This document shows, in pieces, positions 15,909 to 23,673 of a stretch of DNA of 29,911 nucleotides (position 1 is the stretch's first letter; each line of letters starts with the position of its first letter). Origin of the DNA: CAZQYB01 sp964582985 (GTDB taxonomy: Bacteria > Planctomycetota > Phycisphaerae > Sedimentisphaerales > Anaerobacaceae); NCBI GenBank assembly GCA_964582985.1, contig CAZOUM010000037.1, positions 1 through 29,911 of the forward strand. Direction: 5' to 3'. A program made the position numbers and the translations under genes. A model generated the notes under the pieces. That model worked only from the letters and a program-made list of their open reading frames with translations, had not been told where the DNA came from and searched no databases.

Positions 15909-17039
15909 ATGAAGGCTGATAGAATCTCGCGGCGCAAATTTATGCGCGATGGTGCTATAGCCGCAGCGGGTTTGGCCGTGGGTGTTGGCGCGGTGGGTAG
16001 CCAAAGTGCCCAAGCAGAGCAAGCCTCTGAGAGTACTGATGTCGGTGCGGTCATCAGGCGCACGCGCAGTTACAACCCTAACATGGAATATCGACGGCTT
16101 GGGAAAACAGGCCTGTGGGTATCAGCCGTGTGCCTGGGCGGACACTGGAAGCGCATTGATAAGATGGTACCTGGCGTTTTTAAAAAGCCCAAAGAATGGC
16201 TCAGCGCGGACATAGAGAGTGAGGGCTTCCGGAAGAACCGTCGCGACGTTGTGAGCCGATGCATTGAACACGGCATCAACTGTATTGACGCCTGTACCAA
16301 AGAAGAAGTGGTGGCCTATGCCGAGGCGCTTAGAGGCAGGCGCGATAAAGTGTACTTTGGCTTCTCGTGGTACCAAGAAGAAATACGGAACGAGGATTTC
16401 CGCACGGCCAAGGCACTGCTTGAGACCCTCGATAAGGGTATGCGCCAAGCAAAGCTCGACTACGTGGACCTGTGGCGCATCGTCATGTACGAGCAAAGCG
16501 GCCGGCACACCGTCAGGGAAGTTGACGAAATGATGCGCGCACTCGAAAAGTCCAGGCAACAGGGGAAAGTACGCTTCACAGGTCTTTCCTCGCACGACCG
16601 CTGGCACATCAAATTGATGATTGAGACCTATCCCACGGTTGTTCAGGTCGTCGTAATGCCTTACACGGCCAAGAGTAAGGCTTTGCCCAAGGGAAGCGTC
16701 TTTGATGCGATAAAGAAGCATGATGTGGGCATGTTTGGAATCAAGCCGTTCGCCAGCAATTCATTGTTTAAGGGTCTGGACCTTCCGGGTGACCCGCATG
16801 CCGAGGAAAACGACAAGCTGGCACGCATGGCTATACGCTACATTCTGTGCAACCCGGCCGTGACAGCACCTATCCCGGGTCTGATTAATACCCGCCAGGT
16901 GGATAACATGGCTAAGGCGGTCAAGGAGCGGCGCTACCTCGATTTGGCAGAGTCCAAGAAGCTCGCGAAGGCTATGGATGAGGCCTGGACCAACCTGCCG
17001 GCAAAATACCAGTGGCTTAAAAACTGGGAGTACGTGTAA
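15909..17039 (+). CDS. Tat-exported aldo/keto reductase-like protein, paralogue 1, catalytic tetrad degenerate
   Basis: This encodes 376 aa. A twin-arginine signal begins the protein (SRRKFM at residues 7-12, then GAIAAAGLAVGVGAVG, cleavage near AQA), so it is exported folded. The rest is an (alpha/beta)8 aldo/keto-reductase fold: NMEYRRLGKTGLWVSAVCLG, GINCIDACTKEE, LDYVDLWRIV, FGIKPFASNSLF, CNPAVTAPIPGLINTRQVDN. In active AKRs this region has Asp, Tyr (DTAxxYG), Lys (ATK) and His (LHR). Here the Asp is kept, but Tyr is replaced by the K-E-E run, Lys by FGFS and His by IVM. Ordinary reduction is therefore unlikely; it could bind a sugar or cofactor, or act differently. The ATG at 15909 follows AAGGTGG; a GTG at 15900 is possible. 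Confidence 0.85.
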   Translation: MKADRISRRKFMRDGAIAAAGLAVGVGAVGSQSAQAEQASESTDVGAVIRRTRSYNPNMEYRRLGKTGLWVSAVCLGGHWKRIDKMVPGVFKKPKEWLSADIESEGFRKNRRDVVSRCIEHGINCIDACTKEEVVAYAEALRGRRDKVYFGFSWYQEEIRNEDFRTAKALLETLDKGMRQAKLDYVDLWRIVMYEQSGRHTVREVDEMMRALEKSRQQGKVRFTGLSSHDRWHIKLMIETYPTVVQVVVMPYTAKSKALPKGSVFDAIKKHDVGMFGIKPFASNSLFKGLDLPGDPHAEENDKLARMAIRYILCNPAVTAPIPGLINTRQVDNMAKAVKERRYLDLAESKKLAKAMDEAWTNLPAKYQWLKNWEYV

Positions 17040-17119
17040 AAAATCGCAAAGCCGCCTTGCAAAATGCGTTTTCGAAGAGTAGCTGATAAAGAAATAAATC
17101 CAAATTTGTGGACGTGTTG

Positions 17120-17148
17120 TTGATATTCTGACAGAATTAGGTTATATA
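17120..17148 (+). promoter_or_regulatory. Candidate sigma-70 promoter for AKR-like gene 2
   Basis: TTGATA (17120-17125) and TATATA (17143-17148) are spaced 17 bp; TATAAT at 17145-17150 gives a 19-bp alternative. It is arranged like the promoter of paralogue 1. TAATTATCAGAC (17162-17173) follows. Confidence 0.6.
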
Positions 17149-17227
17149 ATAGTGAAAAAGGTAATTATCAGACCATTGGTGCTTTGGGGATGATGTTAAG
17201 GCCACACCGAATAGAAAAGGAGAACCG

Positions 17228-18280
17228 ATGAAGAACGACAGGCTATCACGAAGAACATTCATTCGTAATACTTCTCTGGTGGCAGCGGGGACAATCGCCG
17301 GGGTGTTGGCCCAGAAAGGGCAGGCCGCTAAGAAGAGCAAGAGGGTCGATACATCAAAGATTCTAAATTACAACCCGAATATGGAATACCGCCGGCTGGG
17401 CAAAACTAACCTTATGGTTTCAGCCGTTTGCCTGGGAGGCCACTGGAAGCGCTACGACGTGATGAAGCAGGATTTGGCCCAGAACCGTTACGACGTGGTC
17501 AGCCGGTGCATTGAGGTCGGTATTAATTACGTGGACGCCTGCTGGAAGGGTGAGGTCAGAGTCTACGCCAAGGCGTTAAAAGGACGGCGTGACAAGTTCT
17601 ACCTGGCGATGTGCCACGGCAGCCACGGGCCGCGTAATGAAAACTGGCGGACAGCCGGGAAACTTCTGCAGGGCCTCGATGAATTACTAATGCAAACAAA
17701 GCTGGAGTATGCGGACCTGTGGCGCATTACCTGTCTGGAACCTGGCAGCAGACATACCTTCGACACCGCCTGTGAGATTGTCAAGGCCCTTGAAAAAGCT
17801 AAGAAAGACGGCAAGGCACGCTTCGTCGGCTTCTCGACTCACGACCGCCGGTGGACAAAGTTTATGATTGAGTTCTTTCCGCAGATTGATGTCGTTATAT
17901 TTCCCTATACCGCATGGACTAAGAAGATGCCGAAGGACAGCATCTTCGATGCCCTCGATAAATGCGACGTGGGTGCATTTGGCATTAAGCCCTTTGCAAG
18001 CAACTCACTGTTCGACGGCACTAGCGCGCCGGGAAATCCCTATGCCAAGGGAGACGACCGCAAAGCGCGGCTGGCGATACGCTATGTCCTGTGCAACCCC
18101 TACATAGTACCGATACCGGGCCTTGTCAGCAGACACCAGGTGGACAATGTAGCCAAAGCAGTTATGGAGCGGCGCCAGTTGGACGTGACTGAAGCTAAAG
18201 AGCTGGAAAGCGCGAGGGACAAAACCTGGGCAAAGTTGCCGCCGAACTACCAGTGGCTGAAGGACTGGGAATACGTGTAG
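17228..18280 (+). CDS. Tat-exported aldo/keto reductase-like protein, paralogue 2, catalytic tetrad degenerate
   Basis: This encodes 350 aa. It resembles paralogue 1 along most of its length, with a Tat signal (SRRTFI, then NTSLVAAGTIAGVLA) and the same fold markers: NMEYRRLGKTNLMVSAVCLG, GINYVDACWKGE, LEYADLWRITC, FGIKPFASNSLFDG, YQWLKDWEYV. It lacks about 25 residues present in paralogue 1 after WKRIDKM. The tetrad Asp is retained, but Tyr, Lys and His positions read WKGE, AMC and ITC, so again normal AKR catalysis is unlikely. AAGGAG lies 5 bp before the ATG. It is probably transcribed from its own promoter and ends tail to tail with plsY after 30 bp. The pair looks like a tandem gene duplication. 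Confidence 0.86.
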   Translation: MKNDRLSRRTFIRNTSLVAAGTIAGVLAQKGQAAKKSKRVDTSKILNYNPNMEYRRLGKTNLMVSAVCLGGHWKRYDVMKQDLAQNRYDVVSRCIEVGINYVDACWKGEVRVYAKALKGRRDKFYLAMCHGSHGPRNENWRTAGKLLQGLDELLMQTKLEYADLWRITCLEPGSRHTFDTACEIVKALEKAKKDGKARFVGFSTHDRRWTKFMIEFFPQIDVVIFPYTAWTKKMPKDSIFDALDKCDVGAFGIKPFASNSLFDGTSAPGNPYAKGDDRKARLAIRYVLCNPYIVPIPGLVSRHQVDNVAKAVMERRQLDVTEAKELESARDKTWAKLPPNYQWLKDWEYV

Positions 18281-18310
18281 AAAATCCCGGCCCAAGAACG
18301 AGTTCCGAAG

Positions 18311-18952
18311 CTATCTGGTGAAGACTTTGCTTTCTGTTCCGGCGAGGAGTCTTTTTATATTCTCGCGGTGACGTACAATCACCATTATTGGTATCGCTAT
18401 CGCAGCGACCAACAAGGGCCACAGATCGACGAGATGCCAACTTGGTATTAAGACTATCGTCAGAATAAGGGCGATAGGAAAAGTAATTGAAGCAGCCATA
18501 GAACCAAGCGAGATATATCGCCATATTAGCACAAATACTGCCCAGACCGCGATAGCAATCACAGCACAGATAGTAAAATAAGGCCAAAGACCCAGCGCCA
18601 CGCCGAAACTGGTCGAGACAGCTTTGCCGCCTTTGAACTTTATGTATATCGGGAAGACATGGCCCAATATCGCTGCACATCCGACAACAAGCCAGAGTGA
18701 AACCAAGCCGGGCGTTGGCTCTGACACCTCCGTAAGAACTCGGACAGCCAACATCGGTATTGCGCCCTTTAACACATCGAGCAGAAAGCAGAAATAGCCC
18801 CATTTCCTACCCAGGGCGCGAGCGACGTTGGTGGCACCTATATTGCCTGAACCGATGCTGCGCAGGTCTTTGCCGTGAGCTACAGCGATAATCGGCCCAA
18901 ATGGAATTGAGCCGAGCAGGTATGCACCAATAGTTAAGATTACGAATCTCAT
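18311..18952 (-). CDS. plsY: Glycerol-3-phosphate acyltransferase PlsY
   Basis: This encodes 213 aa, a multi-spanning membrane enzyme that uses acyl-phosphate to acylate sn-1 of glycerol-3-phosphate, the first step of phospholipid synthesis. It shows all three PlsY signature loops: GSIPFG with SGNIGATNVAR, then GHVFPIYIKFKGGKAVSTSFG split around the Lys-Gly-Gly-Lys site, and RHRENIKRLLAGTE near the C-terminus. It is the last gene of the minus-strand LPS operon. Its ATG overlaps the stop of the preceding glycosyltransferase as ATGA (18949-18952), implying translational coupling. PlsX, which makes acyl-phosphate, is not in the window. Confidence 0.95.
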   Translation of the reverse strand: MRFVILTIGAYLLGSIPFGPIIAVAHGKDLRSIGSGNIGATNVARALGRKWGYFCFLLDVLKGAIPMLAVRVLTEVSEPTPGLVSLWLVVGCAAILGHVFPIYIKFKGGKAVSTSFGVALGLWPYFTICAVIAIAVWAVFVLIWRYISLGSMAASITFPIALILTIVLIPSWHLVDLWPLLVAAIAIPIMVIVRHRENIKRLLAGTESKVFTR

Positions 18953-20130
18953 TGTTGTCTGCCTTTTTCGAGTATGGATTCATAAACAGAGATTAGCTGT
19001 TTGGCAACCCTGCTGATGGAGATTTTTTCTTTGAGGTTGTCTGTGACAATGGCTTCCGATGCCTTCTTGATATTGTCAGCATTCGTGAAGTAAGTAATAA
19101 CCTCAGCCAGTCCGCCAATGTCTTCGGGACTATCAATTACTCTGCCGTGCCGACCATCGATGAATAGATCGGTTGCCCCGTTAAACTTCGTTGTTACCAC
19201 CGGCTTGTTAGCCACAATCGCCTCCAGAATAAATCTGCTCGAGGGGTCATAGAAAGTGGGCAGGACGGCAACATCCGTCATAGAGAGGACATTTTCAATG
19301 TCTGGAATAAATCCTAAGAAGGTCATTCTCTTATGCACGTTAAGTTTTCCTGCAAGTTTGCGGTACTTATATGCTCTGTCGCTGCCTGCAACTATTAAAT
19401 AGGCCGGACAGCTCGCATTACGCTCTGTTGTCAAGTGCATCGCCTTAATTAAAACAGCCAATCCCTTCAGTCTGAAGTTGTTTGCCACGAATAGAAAGAG
19501 CACGGAATCGTCTGTCTCTTTGATGCCCAACTGAGTCATTATCTGTGCGCGAAGTTTTCGGGCTTCGGAAGTGTCAACTTGGCTGTGTATTTTTATGCCG
19601 TTAGGTATAACCACGATGCGCTGACCATCGAGGCCATAGTGCTGTTTGAATTGTCTGGCGACATACTCCGAAAGCGCAACGATTAGTGGCCCGCCCGGGT
19701 TGTTGCAGAGCTTTCTTTCCGCCCGGAAAAGCAAAGTCCTGCGGAAATTGGCAAAAGCAGTTATCCTCTTATAAGATTCGAGTAACTTGTTCTGGTAACT
19801 GGCGGCACTACGCAGGATGGATTCGGCGAAGCTGCCGCCGCGGGGCTGATAGACATCGGCAAAATCGAAAGGCAAAAAGCTGTGGATTATGTCATAGTGA
19901 TTTTCTGCCAGATGTCTTTTCAGCGCGCTTGCAAAAGTGAAATAACAGGTGCGCTTTCCGGGACTGTTCCGACAGAGAATGTGAACGTTATTGGCTTTTG
20001 TATCGCCCTTTGCCGTAACTATGTGCGCTTCAAGACCGGAGTCCTGCAGCGCTGCCGCCAGTTCAAAAGCGGAGCGTTCCGCTCCACCAAGAGCGATATC
20101 TGCACGTTCTATTACAACCGCTACTTTCAT
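18949..20130 (-). CDS. Glycosyltransferase family 4 in the LPS operon
   Basis: This encodes 393 aa, GT-B fold. The N-terminus has the GT4 loop MKVAVVIERADIALGGAERS and the middle has the strand SVLFLFVANNFRLKGLAVL. The C-terminal donor site has MTDVAVLPTFYDPSSRF followed by ILEAIVANKPVVTTKFNGAT. In the E-x7-E motif only the second Glu (LEAIVANKP) is clear. Such enzymes add hexoses or heptoses to LPS core. The linkage cannot be told. I chose the ATG at 20130 because the preceding in-frame TTG at 20163 lies in the 3' end of the upstream gene and the GGTGAAT before 20130 is near the ATG. It is translationally coupled to plsY by an ATGA overlap and follows the heptosyltransferase fusion by 29 bp. 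Confidence 0.85.
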   Translation of the reverse strand: MKVAVVIERADIALGGAERSAFELAAALQDSGLEAHIVTAKGDTKANNVHILCRNSPGKRTCYFTFASALKRHLAENHYDIIHSFLPFDFADVYQPRGGSFAESILRSAASYQNKLLESYKRITAFANFRRTLLFRAERKLCNNPGGPLIVALSEYVARQFKQHYGLDGQRIVVIPNGIKIHSQVDTSEARKLRAQIMTQLGIKETDDSVLFLFVANNFRLKGLAVLIKAMHLTTERNASCPAYLIVAGSDRAYKYRKLAGKLNVHKRMTFLGFIPDIENVLSMTDVAVLPTFYDPSSRFILEAIVANKPVVTTKFNGATDLFIDGRHGRVIDSPEDIGGLAEVITYFTNADNIKKASEAIVTDNLKEKISISRVAKQLISVYESILEKGRQQ

Positions 20131-20159
20131 ATTCACCACAGAATGTAAAACGCAACGCC

Positions 20160-22070
20160 TCAACTCGCGAATGGAACCGGCCTGCCGTGCTTTCTATCGT
20201 GTTGCGCTATCCGTTTTGCTTTATTTGCTATTTTACGTATGAAGACTTTGTCCTTTTCTGTCAGCTTACCTCGGCCCGCATAGCCGAGATAAAAACGCAA
20301 TCTGTCAGTGTTCGAAAAATACTTAGCTGGGGCCGAATAGTGGATTTGGGCAACATCCTTTCTGCGGAACCGCTCAGCAAACAAGGTCGGCCTAAAAGCC
20401 CGCGCAAGGTCAATCAGGTAGAATTCGCCGCTGTCACTGTAGAATATATGTGAAAAGTAAAGGTCTCGATGACGGTAACCGGTGGCGTGAAACTTTCTTA
20501 TAAAGGATGCCAACCGAGAGATAAAAGCCCTTCGCAATCTCAAATTTTCGGATGTGACAAGCTCCTTGAAACAGTCAGGGAGTCTTCGTTCGAGGGCTTC
20601 AGCACTTGGAATCTTTTCAGTAATTATGAAACTCCTTCTCTCAAAAAGCATGCCCCATTGTTCGCCATAAGCAATCGTACTTGGCGTGTTTATACCGGCT
20701 GCAGATAATTTGTTTGCCGCCTCGAAGTCGAAATAGGCGCAACTTAGTCGCCTGCAAGCGGCGAGCCAGTTTTTAAGTTGCGTAATAACTGGCGGCTTGT
20801 CGTAACGCTTCAAAAACACCGTGGTTGGAGAGCCGGCTGAGCTTATTTCGAATTGCAGCCGGCTGCGAAACCTCGCCAGATTATTTTTAGTTAGGTCGCG
20901 GCCGGCGCGAAAGGAAAAAACAGCATCAATAGAAGTCAAGCCCAATTCGCGAAACGCGGTTTCATAATCAGCAGCAACAAAAAAGGATTTTGAAATTTCC
21001 ATAAATTCTTGCCTGGTTTTGTAGGTTGGGTGCGTTTTGGCGTTTTCCAGTAATCTTTTTGCAGCATCACAAACCATCTCAACGGAGATTGCCTGCATGC
21101 ACAAATGTTCGGTTTCTTTGCATACCGGCCTGGCACAGGGAGCGCAAGGGGCATCGCCGACAATTTGGATTTCATTTTCGTAGCCGGTATCAGTCCAGGC
21201 CGGGTCATTTGGTCCAAACAGCGTGATAATCTTTCGACGCAGCGCTATTGCTATATGCCGTGGCCCCGTATCGTTCGATATTACTAAGTCGGCCCTTGAA
21301 AAAAGTGCTTTTAACTCGCCGAGCGTTACGGGTTTCTCCGTCAAGTTAATAAGCTTCTGTTTGCTCAAACCGCAGATTTCTTCGGCAATTTGTTTCTCAG
21401 CCGGGTTCGATACCACAGAGACAACGACGGTTGCGTTGTAGTTTTCAGTCAGCCAGTCTGCTGTCTGAGCAAACCTGTCACTGGGCCAGCGCTTGCTGGG
21501 CCCAAACGCTCCGCCGGGGACGAATACCACGACCGGGCCTTCACTGCTAAAAACCTCCGGAAGTTTAGCTCGAACCTGCTGCTCGGCTTGTGGGTCGATA
21601 GACAATTCGAGATTTCTATCGGCGGTGTCAGCACCGAGCCAGGAGGCAATTGCAAGATAGTAATCCATCATTGAAATCGGCTTGAATTTGCCGCTGCGTA
21701 GTTTCGGCGGATAAAGCTTATCAGTAAGCAAAAGCGAGCGGCCCTCACGGGCGTAGCCGACCCGCGAAGGTATTTTTCCTAAGAATACCGCCAATGCAGA
21801 AGCAAAAGAATTCTTGAAAAGGACAGCGCGCATGAGCTCACGCTCCCTGAACATTTTTGCAATAACAAATGGGTTGTTACTTTTTTGCTCCAGCCAGGTA
21901 TCATTAAAGCTGCTTGGCGACAAGACTTCGCGAACCGCCGGTCCGGCAAAAAATGAGATTCGTGCCGATTTGAAATGCCGCCGTATCGCCCGCAAGGCCG
22001 GCGTACAAAGAATTGCGTCACCCATTGGAGAAGGAAGCCAGACCAAAATCTCGTGTTTCTTATCTTGCAT
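20160..22070 (-). CDS. Fusion of GT9 heptosyltransferase (WaaF-like) and WaaP/Kdo-kinase-like domain
   Basis: This encodes 636 aa. Residues about 7-345 are a GT9 heptosyltransferase, with LVWLPSPMGDAILCTPALRA, VFVPGGAFGPSKRWP (about 182-196), ISNDTGPRHIAIAL and LFGPNDPAWTDTGYENEI. It should move L,D- or D,D-heptose from ADP-heptose to the LPS core. Residues about 365-625 resemble WaaP/RfaP/InaA-type LPS kinases: GYRHRDLYFSHIFY gives a catalytic H-R-D (H534 R535 D536) and YLIDLARAF gives the metal-binding Asp. Together one protein could add and phosphorylate core heptose. These are normally separate genes, so the join is noteworthy. I chose the ATG at 22070, where the GT9 fold begins; a longer frame from 22253 would overlap gmhB. 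The ribosome site is weak. Confidence 0.85.
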   Translation of the reverse strand: MQDKKHEILVWLPSPMGDAILCTPALRAIRRHFKSARISFFAGPAVREVLSPSSFNDTWLEQKSNNPFVIAKMFRERELMRAVLFKNSFASALAVFLGKIPSRVGYAREGRSLLLTDKLYPPKLRSGKFKPISMMDYYLAIASWLGADTADRNLELSIDPQAEQQVRAKLPEVFSSEGPVVVFVPGGAFGPSKRWPSDRFAQTADWLTENYNATVVVSVVSNPAEKQIAEEICGLSKQKLINLTEKPVTLGELKALFSRADLVISNDTGPRHIAIALRRKIITLFGPNDPAWTDTGYENEIQIVGDAPCAPCARPVCKETEHLCMQAISVEMVCDAAKRLLENAKTHPTYKTRQEFMEISKSFFVAADYETAFRELGLTSIDAVFSFRAGRDLTKNNLARFRSRLQFEISSAGSPTTVFLKRYDKPPVITQLKNWLAACRRLSCAYFDFEAANKLSAAGINTPSTIAYGEQWGMLFERRSFIITEKIPSAEALERRLPDCFKELVTSENLRLRRAFISRLASFIRKFHATGYRHRDLYFSHIFYSDSGEFYLIDLARAFRPTLFAERFRRKDVAQIHYSAPAKYFSNTDRLRFYLGYAGRGKLTEKDKVFIRKIANKAKRIAQHDRKHGRPVPFAS

Positions 22071-22117
22071 CTCGTTGTATGTTGTGGTTCGTGAATAGAC
22101 TCTGGGTTGACAGCTTG

Positions 22118-23065
22118 CTATTTTCGCCCCTGCATTATGTAGAAGGTCAGCGACATCATTTGGAGAACCATAGCAAAAGCGAGCGCAATAAGAACCGAAT
22201 TGTCCTGTCTGTTGGGGGCCATCAGAAACCATACGCTTATCAGCAGGCAACATAACACAATGATTTGAACAACGCCGGCTATCAGTCTCATTATGGAGAA
22301 TTCACCGAACATATCGGCCCGCTGTATCTTCTTGAGCTGGTCCGAAATCCTCGTGAGTAATTGTTCGGTCGTCTCACGGCCGGTACCTTCTTGTTCAGGG
22401 GCTGCTTGCTGGGCCGTATGCTGCTCAGTCGGTTGCTCAACAGTTTGGAGGACTGGTTCAGGCGGAGGCGTCGGTTCAGGCTCGACATCCGGTTGGCGGG
22501 ACGAACGGTGATGCTTTTTTATAATGTTAACCGCCTCCTTCATATTTACAGCCCTGTAATCCGGATTTACTTGCCCCAGCTCAATCTTTTTGTCGTGGGA
22601 AGGGTTGTCCAATAGTATGGTTTTGCAACCGGCTCGCAGACCAGCCTCGACGTCACGACTACTGTTACCAATGACCCAGGACCGGCTAAGGTCAATATCC
22701 ATTTCATCAGCCGCGGCAAGCAACATACCCGGATTGGGCTTTCTCCAGTCACTTTCTTTACGGTATTTTGGAATAACACCATCAGGATGATAAGGACAGT
22801 AGTAAATTTTATCTAAATATCCTCCTTTTTCGGCCAGTATTTGTTTTAATCGATTATGAGTTTCCTCAAGAGTTTTTTCGGTAACAATTCCGCGTGCAAC
22901 GCCCGACTGATTAGAAGTGACAATCAGCTTATACCCAAGGGCTTTGAACTCGGCAAGCGCTTCGGCGACACCATCCAGCAGCTTTACCTGGTCGGGATTA
23001 CTGATGTAACCGGGGTCTTCAATCAAAGTCCCGTCACGGTCTAAAAATATCGCTTTGTCAGGCAT
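22118..23065 (-). CDS. gmhB: GmhB-like heptose-bisphosphate phosphatase with C-terminal membrane extension
   Basis: This encodes 315 aa. Residues about 1-180 are a HAD-IIIA phosphatase: FLDRDGTLIEDPGYI (D9, D11), TSNQSGVARG (T50) and WRKPNPGMLLAA (Lys). It should remove the 7-phosphate of D-glycero-D-manno-heptose 1,7-bisphosphate in ADP-heptose synthesis. Two departures from the family are visible: the usual C-x-H/C-x-C zinc loop keeps only C90 and H93 (S-D-W replaces the second pair), and the usual GD before motif IV is GN. GmhB normally ends at about 185 aa. This protein adds a Pro/Glu/Gln linker (about 190-235), a short coiled coil, and two membrane helices (about 258-282 and 291-311). 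ATG 23065 is preferred over an upstream TTG. Confidence 0.84.
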   Translation of the reverse strand: MPDKAIFLDRDGTLIEDPGYISNPDQVKLLDGVAEALAEFKALGYKLIVTSNQSGVARGIVTEKTLEETHNRLKQILAEKGGYLDKIYYCPYHPDGVIPKYRKESDWRKPNPGMLLAAADEMDIDLSRSWVIGNSSRDVEAGLRAGCKTILLDNPSHDKKIELGQVNPDYRAVNMKEAVNIIKKHHRSSRQPDVEPEPTPPPEPVLQTVEQPTEQHTAQQAAPEQEGTGRETTEQLLTRISDQLKKIQRADMFGEFSIMRLIAGVVQIIVLCCLLISVWFLMAPNRQDNSVLIALAFAMVLQMMSLTFYIMQGRK

Positions 23066-23076
23066 CTTCGCTCGCT

Positions 23077-23673
23077 TTATTTTTGTTTCGGCTGTTCGCA
23101 AAAACTCCGCTCAACCAAATCACAGATTATATGATAAGCAACCTGATGAATCTCCTGGCTGCGGGCTGTTGATTCACTATTGGCACAGAAACAGATGTCC
23201 GCCAGCTGTTCAAGTTTGCTGTCACTCTTGCCGGTAAAGGCCAGTACGCAGGCACGCTTTTGCTTTGCTAATTCAGCGGCCGCGACGACATTCGGCGAAG
23301 TGCCGCTGGTTGAAATAACCCAGAGGATGTCACTTTCTCTGACCAATGCCTCGACCTGCTTGACAAACACGTCTGCAAAGTCATAATCGTTCGCAATTGA
23401 GGTTATCAGCGATGTATCGGTTGTCAGCGCAATTGCCGGCAGCGGCTTACGCTCGCGCTCAAATCTTCCAACAAGCTCCGCTGCTATGTGCTGAGCATCT
23501 GCCGCTGAACCTCCATTGCCGCAAATATAAACTCTGCCGTCTTGCTTTACCACCTTTTCTATTGCCTGGGCAATAGCAGCAAGCATATCAAGGCCGCTTT
23601 CCTGGAGTTGACCAATTAGTTTTTTGTGCGTTTCGATCCCGTCTGTGATATGTTTCTTCAACGCCTCGTTCAT
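23077..23673 (-). CDS. gmhA: Phosphoheptose isomerase (sedoheptulose 7-phosphate isomerase)
   Basis: This encodes 198 aa. It converts D-sedoheptulose 7-phosphate to D-glycero-D-manno-heptose 7-phosphate, the first step of ADP-heptose synthesis; cytosolic. Family signatures are CGNGGSAADAQHIAAELVGR, the SIS-domain phosphate loop ISTSGTSPNVV and the end IHQVAYHIICDLVER. It is of normal length and has the His/Glu residues expected for metal binding. The ATG at 23673 overlaps the hldE stop as ATGA, so translation is coupled; a TTG two codons earlier is a minor alternative. It follows hldE and is 11 bp ahead of gmhB, so the three pathway enzymes are made together. Confidence 0.95.
   Translation of the reverse strand: MNEALKKHITDGIETHKKLIGQLQESGLDMLAAIAQAIEKVVKQDGRVYICGNGGSAADAQHIAAELVGRFERERKPLPAIALTTDTSLITSIANDYDFADVFVKQVEALVRESDILWVISTSGTSPNVVAAAELAKQKRACVLAFTGKSDSKLEQLADICFCANSESTARSQEIHQVAYHIICDLVERSFCEQPKQK

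Noticed and set aside
17041..17075. Possible terminator after AKR 1
   Set aside because: The AAAATCGCA...TGCGTTTT pairing has bulges and only four T residues; too weak to call.
18195..18803. 202-aa frame overlapping plsY on the same strand
   Set aside because: plsY has all family motifs; this is an alternative frame.
22071..22253. Extended N-terminus of the heptosyltransferase fusion
   Set aside because: The 61 extra residues lie in the coding sequence of gmhB in another frame and have no family similarity.
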